Part shown: piece by piece, positions 1 through 8,740 of the stretch
Layout: every line of letters begins with the position of its first letter
Numbering within the stretch: the first letter of the stretch is position 1
Assembly (NCBI GenBank): GCA_944341445.1
Contig: CALVLZ010000004.1
Span: 62,001-126,000, forward strand
DNA: 64,000 nucleotides
Reading direction: 5' to 3'
Source: an uncultured Clostridia bacterium
GTDB lineage: Bacteria; Bacillota; Clostridia; Christensenellales; UBA1242
The notes under the pieces: model-generated
What the model was told of the DNA's origin: nothing
What the model saw: the letters and a program-made list of their open reading frames with translations, nothing else
Databases searched by the model: none
Translations under genes and position numbers: made by a program

Positions 1-677
1 CAATTTTCAGAATGGATAATGACACAACAAAAACCAAAGATTCTCACGCAAAAATATTATCTGATTTTGAAAAAAGCAAGCCTGCCATTTTAGTTGGAAC
101 ACAAATGATTGCAAAAGGGCACGATTTTCCTTATGTAACACTTGTTGGAATTTTGGATGCAGATTTAAGTTTGTTTATGAATGACTATAGGTCAACAGAA
201 AAAACCTTTCAATTAATAACACAAGTGGCTGGCCGAGCAGGCAGAAGCGATAAAACAGGTGAAGTTGTTTTGCAAACATATTTTCCTAAGCATTATGTTT
301 ATAATTTGGTTGCAAACTATGATTACATAAGATTTTATGAAAAAGAAATTAATTTAAGGCAAACAACTTTATTCCCACCATTTTCAAAAATAGTAAGGCT
401 TTTAATAACAAGCGAAAAAGAAGACGATGCAAAAAATGCAACACATAATTTGTTTTTAAACTTAAAAGAATTAAGAATGCATTTTAAAGAAGATGTTTAT
501 TTTTTAGAAGCAATGAAAAGCCCAATTGGCAGAATAAAAAATAAATACAGATTTCAAATTGTTTTAAGATTTGCAAATAATAATGATATAATAAACGAAA
601 TATTCAATTTGGTTGATAGAAATCAATCAAAATCTGTTACAATTTTTGTGGAAACCAATCCACTAAGTTTAAGTTAG
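1..677 (+). CDS. priA: Primosomal protein N' (replication restart helicase PriA), C-terminal part
   Basis: The gene is cut by the window edge; about 224 C-terminal residues remain and the frame is open from base 3. PriA is the 3'-5' helicase that reloads the replisome at stalled forks. Visible are the end of the second helicase lobe, with RMDNDTT, then GTQMIAKGHDFP and the arginine-finger motif QVAGRAGR, followed by the C-terminal domain. It ends with TAG 8 bases before def. priA leading into def-fmt-rsmB is the standard Firmicutes order. Family assignment is firm; the N-terminal DNA-binding part and the zinc-binding cysteines lie outside the window. Confidence 0.95.
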   Translation, partial: IFRMDNDTTKTKDSHAKILSDFEKSKPAILVGTQMIAKGHDFPYVTLVGILDADLSLFMNDYRSTEKTFQLITQVAGRAGRSDKTGEVVLQTYFPKHYVYNLVANYDYIRFYEKEINLRQTTLFPPFSKIVRLLITSEKEDDAKNATHNLFLNLKELRMHFKEDVYFLEAMKSPIGRIKNKYRFQIVLRFANNNDIINEIFNLVDRNQSKSVTIFVETNPLSLS

Positions 678-685
678 GAGGAAAT

Positions 686-1147
686 ATGGCTATAAGAAAT
701 ATAGTTTACGAAGGCAGTGAAATTTTAACCAAAGAATGTAAAAAAGTTAGAGCTTTTGATGAAAAGCTTTGGGAACTTTTAGATGATATGAAAGAAACAA
801 TGGTTAAATATGATGGCGTTGGTTTGGCAGGCCCTCAAGTTGGAGTTATTAAACAAGTTGCAGTTATTCTAGTTAACAATATGTATCTTGAATTAATAAA
901 CCCAGAAATACTTGAAACAGCAGGCCATCAATACGAAATTGAAGGTTGTTTAAGTGTTAAAAATTTCAACGGCGTTGTTGAAAGACCAGCAGAAATAACC
1001 GTTAAAGCAAGCGATAGATATGGCAATGATTTTATTATAACAGGCGTTGGCTTGCTTGCTCGTGCTTTAAGCCACGAAATTGACCATTTGCACGGAGTTT
1101 TATTTACAAGTAAAGTAATTTCAAAAAACGGCAGAAATAAAAAATAA
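686..1147 (+). CDS. def: Peptide deformylase
   Basis: The metalloenzyme removes the formyl group from the N-terminal Met of new proteins. All three family motifs are present: GVGLAGPQVG near residue 45, EGCLS near 92 (metal-binding Cys) and HEIDH near 134 (two metal His and the catalytic Glu). At 153 residues it is a normal length for a short type 1 enzyme. Start ATG follows an AGGAGG 5 bases upstream. It sits directly before fmt, which makes the formylated initiator tRNA whose product this enzyme processes, so both ends of the formylation cycle are co-transcribed. Confidence 0.96.
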   Translation: MAIRNIVYEGSEILTKECKKVRAFDEKLWELLDDMKETMVKYDGVGLAGPQVGVIKQVAVILVNNMYLELINPEILETAGHQYEIEGCLSVKNFNGVVERPAEITVKASDRYGNDFIITGVGLLARALSHEIDHLHGVLFTSKVISKNGRNKK

Positions 1148-1157
1148 AGGAAAATTT

Positions 1158-2117
1158 ATGAAAATTGTTTTTTTAGGAACACCAGAATTTGCAACAAAGC
1201 CATTAATGGAAATAATCAACAAAGGTTTTAATGTTGTTGCATGTGTTAGTCAACCAGATAAACCTGTTGGTAGAAAACAAATATTAGAACCAACAGATGT
1301 AAAAAAAGTTGCATTAAAATATAACATTCCTTGTTATCAATACAATTCAATAAGTAAAGAAGGCGTTGAAGATTTAAAAAAACTTGATGCTGATGTTTTT
1401 ATAACTTGTGCTTTTGGACAAATGCTTTCAAAAGAAGTTTTAGATATTCCAAAACTTGGTGTTTTTAATATTCACGGAAGTATCCTTCCAAAATATCGTG
1501 GTGCATCTCCAATTCAGTGGACAATTATTAACGGAGAACAAGAAACAGGTATAACCATTTTAAAAAGTGATGTTGGAATGGATGATGGCGATATTTTGTT
1601 AACAGAAAAAACTTCTGTTCTACAAGATGAAACAAGCGAAGAATTGTTTGAAAGATTAGGAGAGTTATCAAAAACCGCAATAATAAAAGCACTAAATTTG
1701 TTAAACAGTGGTAACTTTGTTTTGGAAAAGCAAAATCATAATAATGCAACTTTCACTCATAAATTAACAAAAGATATGAGTAAGGTTGATTTTAATAATA
1801 ATTCAAGCGATGTTGCAAACTATATTAACGGAATTAATATGTGGCCTGTTGCTAAAATTAAAATTGAAAATAACAATTTAAAAGTTTATAAAGCACATAA
1901 TTTAAGTGATGACGAAATTAAAAAACTAAACTTAAATTCAAATTTCAACGTTGGAGAAGTGGCTTTATCAAGCAACAAACATGGGTTAATTGTTAAATGC
2001 AAAAATGGTTTTGTTAGATTAACTGAAGTTCAACCAGAAAATGGTAAAAGAATGCTAGATATTAATTTCTTAAACGGAAAAAGAATAAAATTAGGAAGTA
2101 TGGTTTCTAATGAATAA
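1158..2117 (+). CDS. fmt: Methionyl-tRNA formyltransferase
   Basis: Transfers a formyl group from 10-formyl-THF to Met-tRNAfMet. The N-terminal Rossmann domain starts with KIVFLGTPEFA and holds the folate and catalytic signature NIHGSILPKYRGASPIQW around residues 108-125, with the Asn, His and Asp (DVGMDDGD) of the active site. The C-terminal OB-like tRNA-binding domain covers roughly residues 205-310. At 319 residues the length is typical. Its stop overlaps the start of rsmB by 8 bases, consistent with translational coupling. Confidence 0.96.
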   Translation: MKIVFLGTPEFATKPLMEIINKGFNVVACVSQPDKPVGRKQILEPTDVKKVALKYNIPCYQYNSISKEGVEDLKKLDADVFITCAFGQMLSKEVLDIPKLGVFNIHGSILPKYRGASPIQWTIINGEQETGITILKSDVGMDDGDILLTEKTSVLQDETSEELFERLGELSKTAIIKALNLLNSGNFVLEKQNHNNATFTHKLTKDMSKVDFNNNSSDVANYINGINMWPVAKIKIENNNLKVYKAHNLSDDEIKKLNLNSNFNVGEVALSSNKHGLIVKCKNGFVRLTEVQPENGKRMLDINFLNGKRIKLGSMVSNE

Positions 2118-3390
2118 AGAATTTTTAACAGCATATGAAGTTTTGTGCGATGTTTACATAAATAAGCAATATGTTAACACTGCATTAAATGAAAAATTAA
2201 AAAACAACTTAGTTAACCATTCACTAGTAACAAAACTTTGTTATGGTGTTTTGGAAAAAGATATAACTTTAAACTATTTTTTAAAGAATTTTTTTGCAAA
2301 AAAGCCAAAACAAAAAGTTTATATTGTTTTAAAAATGGCTGGTTTTATGCATTTGTTTTTAAATTCAATTCCAGATCACGCAATAACAAACGAATTGGTG
2401 GAAATAACAAAACTTAAAATAGATAAACATCTATCTGGTTTTGTTAATGCAAGCATAAAAAACATATTAAAAACCGAACTAACTTTTAATAATTTAAAAG
2501 GTGAAGAATTACTAAGTGTTAAATATAGTTATCCAATTTTTGTGATTAGTAGTTTGTTAAAACATAATAGTTTAGAGTTTGTTGAAGATTTATTACAAAC
2601 AAAAATTTCAACAAAAACAAATGTTAGAGTTAACTTAAACGTAATTTCAAATGATAACTTTGAAAAATATTTAAAATCAAACAATATTGAATATAGCAAT
2701 AATATTTTAGAAAATAATTATGAAGTTGATTATGAAAACTTGTTAAAACTAAAAAACAATAATTATTATTTTGTTCAGGGAATACCAAGCCAAGTTGTTG
2801 TTTTAAGTTTAAATGCAAAACAAAATTCTAATATTCTTGATATGTGTGCAGCGCCTGGTGGTAAAAGCGTTTATGCAAGTTTGCTTTATAATAGCAATGT
2901 AATTGCTTGCGATATATACGAACATCGTGTTAATCTAATACAGAAATACGCAAGTTTGTATGATGCAAACAAAGTTACAACAAAATTATCAGACGCAACA
3001 ATTTTAAACAACGAATTTGTTAATAATTTTGATTTCGTTTTATTAGACGCACCTTGTTCTGGAACAGGCGTTATATGCAAAAAACCAGATATTATATTAA
3101 ATAAAACATATTCTGACGTTTTAGAATTATCAAACATTCAATTAAAAATGTTAGAAAATGCAAGCAAATACGTTAAAGTTGGCGGAATATTAACTTATTC
3201 AACTTGCTCAATTATGTTTGAAGAAAACGAACAAGTTATTAATAAGTTTTTAAAAACTCATAGCAACTTTAAAATTGAAAAAATAAACACAAATCTAAAT
3301 GTTATAAACAGAAACAACTTAATAACATTTTATCCAAACATTTCTAACACAGAAGGATTTTTTATAGGAAGGCTAAAAAGATATGAATAA
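2110..3390 (+). CDS. rsmB: 16S rRNA (cytosine-967-C5)-methyltransferase RsmB
   Basis: SAM-dependent m5C methyltransferase of 16S rRNA. The first ~140 residues form the NusB-like RNA-binding domain. The catalytic domain shows the SAM motif DMCAAPGGKS near residue 238, LLDAPCSGTG near 315 (PC cysteine) and YSTCS near 365 (TC nucleophile), the two-cysteine arrangement of this family. At 426 residues it is full length. It overlaps fmt at its start and rlmN at its end by 8 bases each, so the three genes form a tightly coupled unit. Confidence 0.95.
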   Translation: MNKEFLTAYEVLCDVYINKQYVNTALNEKLKNNLVNHSLVTKLCYGVLEKDITLNYFLKNFFAKKPKQKVYIVLKMAGFMHLFLNSIPDHAITNELVEITKLKIDKHLSGFVNASIKNILKTELTFNNLKGEELLSVKYSYPIFVISSLLKHNSLEFVEDLLQTKISTKTNVRVNLNVISNDNFEKYLKSNNIEYSNNILENNYEVDYENLLKLKNNNYYFVQGIPSQVVVLSLNAKQNSNILDMCAAPGGKSVYASLLYNSNVIACDIYEHRVNLIQKYASLYDANKVTTKLSDATILNNEFVNNFDFVLLDAPCSGTGVICKKPDIILNKTYSDVLELSNIQLKMLENASKYVKVGGILTYSTCSIMFEENEQVINKFLKTHSNFKIEKINTNLNVINRNNLITFYPNISNTEGFFIGRLKRYE

Positions 3391-4420
3391 CTTACAAGAT
3401 TACTCTTTGGAAGAACTAAAGAAAATTATAACAAATTTAGGTTTTCCAGCATTCAGAGCAAAACAAATTTTTGATGCAATGCTTAACGGAAAAGATTATG
3501 CGGACAAAATAAATATCTCAAAAGAACTAATAGAAAAATTGCAAGAAAATAACTACGCATTACAAGCAGTTAAAATAATTAAAAAAGTTGTTGCAAAAGA
3601 TAAAACAACTAAGTATTTATTTAAACTTTTTGATGGAAACGTTGTTGAAGGCGTGTTAATGCAATATAAGTTCGGAAAAACTTTGTGTTTAAGCACACAA
3701 GTTGGTTGCAAAATGAATTGTGCTTTTTGTGCAAGCGGATTAAATGGCTGGAAAAGAAATTTAACTGCTGGCGAAATACTTTCACAAGTTGTTGCAGTGA
3801 ACACAGATATTAACGGAACACTAAAAAACAGGGAAATAACAAACATTGTTTTAATGGGAACAGGTGAGCCACTTGATAACTTTGATAATGTTGTTAAATT
3901 TTTAAAACTTGTAACTAGTGAAGAAGGCTTTAATATTAGTGTTAGAAACATTTCAATTTCAACTTGCGGAATACCAAGCAAAATAGAAAAACTTGCAGAT
4001 TTAGGCTTGGCTTGCAACTTATGCATTTCTTTGCACGCTCCAAATGATGAAATTAGAAAAACAATAATGCCAATTGCAAAAAGTTATTCAATTGCAAGTG
4101 TTTTAGAGTCTGCAAATTACTATTCAACAATAACTAACAGACGTTTTTATGTTGAATATGTTTTAATAAAAAATGTTAACTCAGCGCAAAAACACGCAGA
4201 GGAATTAGCAAGCATATTGCAAGAATTACCTTGCCACGTTAATTTAATAAAATTAAACGATGTTCCAGAAAGAGGCTTAATTGGTGCAACAGATGCCCAA
4301 ACAAACACTTTCTTAAACACATTGTTAAGAAATAAAATAAGTGCAACAATTAGAAGAAAAATGGGCGATGACGTAACAGGTGCTTGCGGTCAATTAAGAA
4401 ACTCATACATTGAAAAATAA
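3383..4420 (+). CDS. rlmN: Dual-specificity RNA methyltransferase RlmN
   Basis: Radical SAM enzyme that methylates A2503 of 23S rRNA and A37 of some tRNAs. The radical-SAM cysteines are in CKMNCAFCASG near residue 109, MGTGEPLDN is near 157, and the C-terminal resolving cysteine is in GACGQLR near residue 337. The N-terminal accessory domain carries the usual FRAKQIF segment. Its start overlaps rsmB. In most Firmicutes the next genes are the phosphatase/kinase pair prpC-prkC; here rsgA follows after only 12 bases. Confidence 0.96.
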   Translation: MNNLQDYSLEELKKIITNLGFPAFRAKQIFDAMLNGKDYADKINISKELIEKLQENNYALQAVKIIKKVVAKDKTTKYLFKLFDGNVVEGVLMQYKFGKTLCLSTQVGCKMNCAFCASGLNGWKRNLTAGEILSQVVAVNTDINGTLKNREITNIVLMGTGEPLDNFDNVVKFLKLVTSEEGFNISVRNISISTCGIPSKIEKLADLGLACNLCISLHAPNDEIRKTIMPIAKSYSIASVLESANYYSTITNRRFYVEYVLIKNVNSAQKHAEELASILQELPCHVNLIKLNDVPERGLIGATDAQTNTFLNTLLRNKISATIRRKMGDDVTGACGQLRNSYIEK

Positions 4421-4432
4421 AGGAGATTAGTT

Positions 4433-5320
4433 ATTAAAGCACAAATTATTAAAGGTGTTGGTGGCAAATACGTTGCATATTGCAATAACCAATATTATTC
4501 AGCAGTTCCAAGAGGGATTTTAAAAAAAGATGGAAAAATATTAATTGGTGATTTTGTTGAGTTAGAAGATAATGAATTTAATTCTAACGAAAAAATAATC
4601 AGCAAAGTTTTTCCTCGCAAAAATTTCTTAACAAGGCCACCACTATCAAACATCGACCAACTAATAATTGTTTTAGCTTTAATTCCAAAACCAGATTTTA
4701 TTTTAATTGATAAGTTAATACTTTCTGCTTTTATTAATAAAATTGAACCAATTTTAGTTATTAATAAATCAGATATCGCTAACGAAACTGAAATTAATAA
4801 AATAATTAACGATTATTCAAGCGTTTGCAAAAGAGTTATTGTAACTTCTGCATTAAACAATAGTAATATTAACGAATTAAAAGATGTTTTAAGAGATAAT
4901 TTAAGCGTTTTTGCAGGGCAAAGTGCGGTTGGAAAAAGCAGTATTTTAAACGCAATAACAAACTTAAAATTAAACTTAAAAATAAACGAAGTTAGCAAAA
5001 AAACACAAAGAGGAACTCACACAACAAGGCACAGTGAAATTTATGTTTTAAATGATAATATAAAAGTTGCCGACACTCCTGGTTTTAGTATGTTTGATTT
5101 AGAAAACCTAAATCCAGCAGATATTAATTTATATTATCCAGAATGGGAAGATTTGAAAGAAGATTGCAAATATAATAACTGCACACACATTAACACAAAT
5201 GAAAAAGAATGTGCAGTTATTAAAGCATTAAATAAAGGCTTAATAAGTAAAAATAGATATGATAGATATTTAGAAATATACAAAAGTTATTTAGAAAAAT
5301 GGAGAAGAAAATATGACTAA
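4433..5320 (+). CDS. rsgA: Ribosome small-subunit GTPase RsgA, AUU start
   Basis: Circularly permuted GTPase that matures the 30S subunit. Order: N-terminal OB fold; G4 NKSD; G5 TSA; P-loop GQSAVGKSS; RGTHTT; G3 DTPGF; C-terminal zinc site with CKYNNCTHINTNEKEC. The reading frame is open from the stop of rlmN, but no in-frame ATG, GTG or TTG occurs before codon 220. An AGGAG at 4421-4425 is followed 7 bases later by ATT AAA GCA CAA ATT ATT AAA, the exact place and sequence where homologues begin (MIKxQIIKG type). I therefore place the start at ATT 4433 (295 residues). The end overlaps rpe by 8 bases. The ATT start is inferred from the absence of alternatives. Confidence 0.93.
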   Translation: MKAQIIKGVGGKYVAYCNNQYYSAVPRGILKKDGKILIGDFVELEDNEFNSNEKIISKVFPRKNFLTRPPLSNIDQLIIVLALIPKPDFILIDKLILSAFINKIEPILVINKSDIANETEINKIINDYSSVCKRVIVTSALNNSNINELKDVLRDNLSVFAGQSAVGKSSILNAITNLKLNLKINEVSKKTQRGTHTTRHSEIYVLNDNIKVADTPGFSMFDLENLNPADINLYYPEWEDLKEDCKYNNCTHINTNEKECAVIKALNKGLISKNRYDRYLEIYKSYLEKWRRKYD

Positions 5321-5969
5321 AATATCACCAAGCACAAACCCTATAAGTGAAAATGAATTGGTTAATTATGCCTTAGAGCTTCAGTCTTTAGGGGCAGATT
5401 ATTTGCATTGCGACGTTATGGACGGAGTTTTTGTTGAAGCAAAATGTTTAAATGCAGAAAAAATTAAAGAAATTAACTTAAATTCATTAATTCAACTAGA
5501 TGTTCATCTTATGATGGTAACTCCAATTAAGCAATTAAAAAGTTATATAAAAGCAAGACCAAACATAATAACTTTGCATTTAGAAAGCTTTAAAAAACCA
5601 GAAACTTTGCTAGAATGCCTAGTTAAAATTAAAAAAGCTAAAATTTTGTGTGGTTTAAGCATTAAACCAAACACACCTTTAGAATTAATATATCCATATT
5701 TGCCAATGCTTGACTTGGTTTTAATAATGAGTGTTGAACCAGGGCAAAGTGGACAAAAATTTATTGAAAGCACATTAAACAGAATTAAAACATTAAGTAA
5801 CCATATAACAAAAAACAACTTCAACATAATAATTGAAGTTGATGGCGGAATTAATAAAGATAATGTTAAGCAAGTTGTTGAAAGTGGTGCTAATATGGTT
5901 GTTATGGGCAGTGCAATGGCAAATTGCAAAAACAGAAAAGAACTAATAGATTACGTTAGAAGTTTATAA
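5313..5969 (+). CDS. rpe: Ribulose-phosphate 3-epimerase
   Basis: Interconverts ribulose-5-P and xylulose-5-P in the pentose phosphate pathway. A TIM barrel with HCDVMDGVFV near residue 33 (metal His and catalytic Asp), LDVHLMM near 68, MSVEPGQSGQKF near 136 and EVDGGI near 173 with the second catalytic Asp. At 218 residues the length is usual. It overlaps rsgA, as in Bacillus (rsgA-rpe-thiN-spoVM-rpmB); thiN is missing here. Confidence 0.96.
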   Translation: MTKISPSTNPISENELVNYALELQSLGADYLHCDVMDGVFVEAKCLNAEKIKEINLNSLIQLDVHLMMVTPIKQLKSYIKARPNIITLHLESFKKPETLLECLVKIKKAKILCGLSIKPNTPLELIYPYLPMLDLVLIMSVEPGQSGQKFIESTLNRIKTLSNHITKNNFNIIIEVDGGINKDNVKQVVESGANMVVMGSAMANCKNRKELIDYVRSL

Positions 5970-6036
5970 ACTAATTAAACAATTTAAAATAATTTTCATA
6001 TAATTAATAAAGTACATATATTAGGAGATTAATTAT

Positions 6037-6117
6037 ATGAAGTTTATTTGTTTTAAGGTTCCTAAGTTTTTAAAGCCTCTTTTTAAGTTGTTTTTTAAAA
6101 ATAAAATAGCAAAATAA
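6037..6117 (+). CDS. spoVM: Stage V sporulation protein SpoVM (26 aa)
   Basis: A 26-codon ORF with AGGAG 7-8 bases upstream encodes MKFICFKVPKFLKPLFKLFF and six more residues (KNKIAK). Bacillus SpoVM is also 26 residues, begins MKF, and has a central Pro-Lys-Phe-Leu in an amphipathic helix that senses the curvature of the forespore membrane. The PKFL block, its position (residues 9-12) and the amphipathic pattern all match. The locus matches too: in B. subtilis spoVM lies between rpe/thiN and rpmB. I see sequence similarity, length and synteny; function in sporulation is inferred. Confidence 0.82.
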   Translation: MKFICFKVPKFLKPLFKLFFKNKIAK

Positions 6118-6120
6118 TAA

Positions 6121-6156
6121 AAAAAATAAGCAAACTATAATTAGTCTGCTTTTTTT
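6121..6156. terminator. Bidirectional terminator between spoVM and rpmB
   Basis: AAGCA and TGCTT arms around an imperfect palindrome (6128-6151), with A-rich and T-rich flanks, between convergent spoVM and rpmB; can serve both strands. Confidence 0.6.
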
Positions 6157-6317
6157 AATGTTTTTAAGCACTTAGTGCACACATATTCTTTTCCAGCGCC
6201 TTCAACTTGAACTTTTTGTAAATTAGCACCAAAAGTTCTTTTACTTACTCTATGAGAATGGCTAACTTGGTTGCCAGAAATTTTCTTTTTACCACAAATG
6301 CAACATTCTTTTGCCAT
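6141..6317 (-). CDS. rpmB: 50S ribosomal protein L28 (zinc-ribbon form)
   Basis: 58 residues beginning [12 protein letters not shown]. The start is taken at the ATG at 6317 because homologues begin there and a GGGGGTG stretch precedes it; an upstream in-frame ATG would add 16 unconserved residues. Cysteines CxxC near the N-terminus and CTKC near the C-terminus form the zinc-binding (C+) version of L28. The [18 protein letters not shown] segment is the family core. It is divergent from asp23-fakA, exactly as in Bacillus. Confidence 0.94.
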   Translation of the reverse strand: MAKECCICGKKKISGNQVSHSHRVSKRTFGANLQKVQVEGAGKEYVCTKCLKTLKKAD

Positions 6318-6539
6318 ACAAACACCCCCAACGTATTTAATAACTATTTTTAACTCGCAATACATTATAGCAAAGTTTGTTTAATTACGCAAGAAAAATT
6401 TGTAAAAAAATGCAATCAATCAAATTTGTTGAATTTTATTATTTTAACGCTTGCGTTTAATTATTATTTATTGTAAAATTAGTCTGTATATAAGTGATTA
6501 TATACTATAATTAATGTAATTAATTGAAAGGAGAATGCA
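6318..6539. promoter_or_regulatory. Divergent intergenic region rpmB / asp23
   Basis: 222 bases hold the promoters for rpmB (minus) and asp23-fakA (plus). For the plus strand a TATACT/TATAAT-like -10 is visible around 6499-6512, but no convincing -35 box can be fixed. No other structure seen. Confidence 0.4.
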
Positions 6540-6890
6540 ATGTCAGTAAACACTAGTAATGCTTTTGGTGAAATAACAATTAGTAATGATGCAATTGCAA
6601 TTGTAACAGGTTATATTGCAAGAGATTGTTATGGCGTTGTTGATTTAGTTAATCAAAAATTTGCTGAAAACGTTTCTGACTGCGTTAAAAAACAAACACT
6701 TAGCAAAGGTGTTAAAATTTTAACAGTTAATAATAGAATATATATTGATTTATATGTTATATTAAAATACGGAGTATCTATTTCTGCAGTTGCAGAAAGT
6801 TTAAAAAAAGCAATTAAATATGGCGTTGAAGAATTCACAGGTATGATTGTTGATTCTGTTAACGTTAATGTTGTTGGAATTAGAGTATAA
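6540..6890 (+). CDS. Asp23/Gls24 family envelope stress protein
   Basis: 116-residue Asp23 (DUF322) domain protein of the YloU type: GEITISNDAIAIVTGYIARDCYGVV at the N-terminus and GVKILTVNNRIYIDLYVILKYGVSI in the middle are the family core. The start ATG follows GGAG by 6 bases. These proteins associate with the membrane and are often co-transcribed with the fatty acid kinase gene that follows here 57 bases downstream. A direct role in fatty acid metabolism is not established. Confidence 0.92.
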   Translation: MSVNTSNAFGEITISNDAIAIVTGYIARDCYGVVDLVNQKFAENVSDCVKKQTLSKGVKILTVNNRIYIDLYVILKYGVSISAVAESLKKAIKYGVEEFTGMIVDSVNVNVVGIRV

Positions 6891-6947
6891 ATTTATATTG
6901 CAAATTTAAGTTTGCAAATTTTTTGTTGTGTAATTAAAGGAGTAAAA

Positions 6948-8597
6948 ATGCAAAAGACTATTAATGGCACTATGTTTAGAAAAATGATTATTGCTGGTGC
7001 TAAAGTATTAGATGAAAATAAAAAATTCGTAGATTCATTAAACGTTTTTCCTGTTCCAGATGGAGACACAGGAACAAATATGAGTTTAACTTTAAATAAT
7101 GCGGTAAAAGAGTTAAACAATTGTTTAGATAACAGTTTTTCAGCTTTGGCTGAAGCTTTAAGTAAAGGTGCACTTCGTGGTGCTCGTGGTAATTCTGGTG
7201 TTATTTTATCTCAAATTTTAAAAGGTATTTCTTCTGTTGTTGCAACTTGTGAAGGTGAGTTAACAACAAAAGTTTTTGCTAAAGCTTTAAATGAAGGTTC
7301 AAACATTGCATATAAAGCAGTTACAAAGCCAAAAGAAGGAACAATCTTAACAGTTATTAGAATTATTGCTGAAAGTGCAGTTAAACATTGCAAAAAAATT
7401 GCAGATTTTGAAACATTCTTTGAAACAATTTTAAAAGATGGCGAAAGCATTTTGCAACAAACACCAGAAATGTTGCCTGTTTTAAAGAAAGCTGGCGTTG
7501 TTGATGCTGGTGGCCGTGGTTTAATTGTTATTTTAACAGGAATGCACAAAATGCTTCTTGGTGATGAAGAATTAGATATTAACATTGAAGAAATGGTTAA
7601 TACTTACGAAAACACTAATAGCAATGACTTTTTAATTAACTTAGAGAATTTAGCAGATATTGAATTTGCATACTGCACAGAATATATGATTTCTCATATG
7701 AAAAAGAAAACAACAGAAAGTGATATTGATAAATTACGTGAAAAATTAATGGATATTGGTGATTCTGTTGTTTGTATTGGAGATTTGCAATTAGTTAAAG
7801 TTCACGTTCACACAAACGAACCAAACAAAGCAATTGGTTATGCTTTGGAATTAGGTGAAATTTTCAATATTAAAATTGAAAATATGGTTGAACAAAACCG
7901 TGAATTAAAGCGTGAAAAAACAAAACAACAAACAAATTTAAAACCTTTTGGAATGGTTGCAGTTGCACCAGGGGAAGGTATTGCTAACGTATTTAAAGAT
8001 ATAATGGTTGATTCCATTATTGAGGGTGGACAAACAATGAACCCTAGTGCAGATGATATTGCAAAAGCAGTTGATAAAGTTCCAGCAAAAGATGTTTTTG
8101 TTTTACCAAACAATAAAAACATAATACTTGCTGCTGAACAAGCAAAAGCATTAACAAACAAATTCTTGCACGTAATTCCAACAAGAAGTGTTCCAGAAGG
8201 AATTTCTGCAGCTTTAGCATTTAATCCAGATGGCACAACAGATGAAAATATTGAAGCTATGATTAATAGCAAAGATAGTGTTGTTTCTGCAAGCGTTACA
8301 CACGCAGTTAGAACAACTCATGTTGACGGATTTGACCTAAAACAAGGCGATATTATTGGTTTAGATGATAATGCAATTTTAGCAAAAGGCGAGTTGGTTA
8401 AAGATACAACAATAAACTTAATAGATAAATTAATGAATGAAAATATTAATAATATAACATTGTTCTATGGTTCAGATGTTAACGAACAAGAAGCAGAAGA
8501 ATTAACAGAATCATTGCAAGAAAAATATGAAAACTGCGATGTTGCATTAATACCTGGCGGACAACCTGTTTACTATTACATTATAAGTTTGGAATAA
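6948..8597 (+). CDS. fakA: Fatty acid kinase catalytic subunit FakA-like (DhaL domain)
   Basis: 549 residues from the ATG at 6948, which has AAAGGAG 6 bases upstream; an upstream in-frame ATG at 6912 lacks a ribosome site. The N-terminal DhaL (DAK2) ATP-binding domain shows NVFPVPDGDTGTNM near residue 31 and SKGALRGARGNSGVILSQ near 75, with the Asp cluster that binds Mg-ATP. A middle linker domain and a C-terminal domain ending in GGQPVYYYI complete the family layout. FakA phosphorylates fatty acids presented by a FakB protein; no fakB lies in the window. Gene order asp23-fakA is conserved across Firmicutes. Confidence 0.92.
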   Translation: MQKTINGTMFRKMIIAGAKVLDENKKFVDSLNVFPVPDGDTGTNMSLTLNNAVKELNNCLDNSFSALAEALSKGALRGARGNSGVILSQILKGISSVVATCEGELTTKVFAKALNEGSNIAYKAVTKPKEGTILTVIRIIAESAVKHCKKIADFETFFETILKDGESILQQTPEMLPVLKKAGVVDAGGRGLIVILTGMHKMLLGDEELDINIEEMVNTYENTNSNDFLINLENLADIEFAYCTEYMISHMKKKTTESDIDKLREKLMDIGDSVVCIGDLQLVKVHVHTNEPNKAIGYALELGEIFNIKIENMVEQNRELKREKTKQQTNLKPFGMVAVAPGEGIANVFKDIMVDSIIEGGQTMNPSADDIAKAVDKVPAKDVFVLPNNKNIILAAEQAKALTNKFLHVIPTRSVPEGISAALAFNPDGTTDENIEAMINSKDSVVSASVTHAVRTTHVDGFDLKQGDIIGLDDNAILAKGELVKDTTINLIDKLMNENINNITLFYGSDVNEQEAEELTESLQEKYENCDVALIPGGQPVYYYIISLE

Positions 8598-8623
8598 AGC
8601 CATTTTTGGCTTTATTTTTTTAT
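8593..8623 (+). terminator. Terminator after fakA
   Basis: Perfect 10-bp stem AATAAAGCCA/TGGCTTTATT with a TTTT loop, followed by a T-rich run. Confidence 0.85.
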
Positions 8624-8740
8624 TTTTGCAATTTACATAATTTGGTAATAAAAAAATAGTATTTAATATTGTAAATTGTAAAAAATATAATTAACAAAGC
8701 ATTGGTTATCCAAACTTTGTGAATTTAGTGGAGGTGAACT

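Noticed and set aside
6912..6947. Upstream start of fakA
   Set aside because: No ribosome site, and the 12 extra residues are not family-like.
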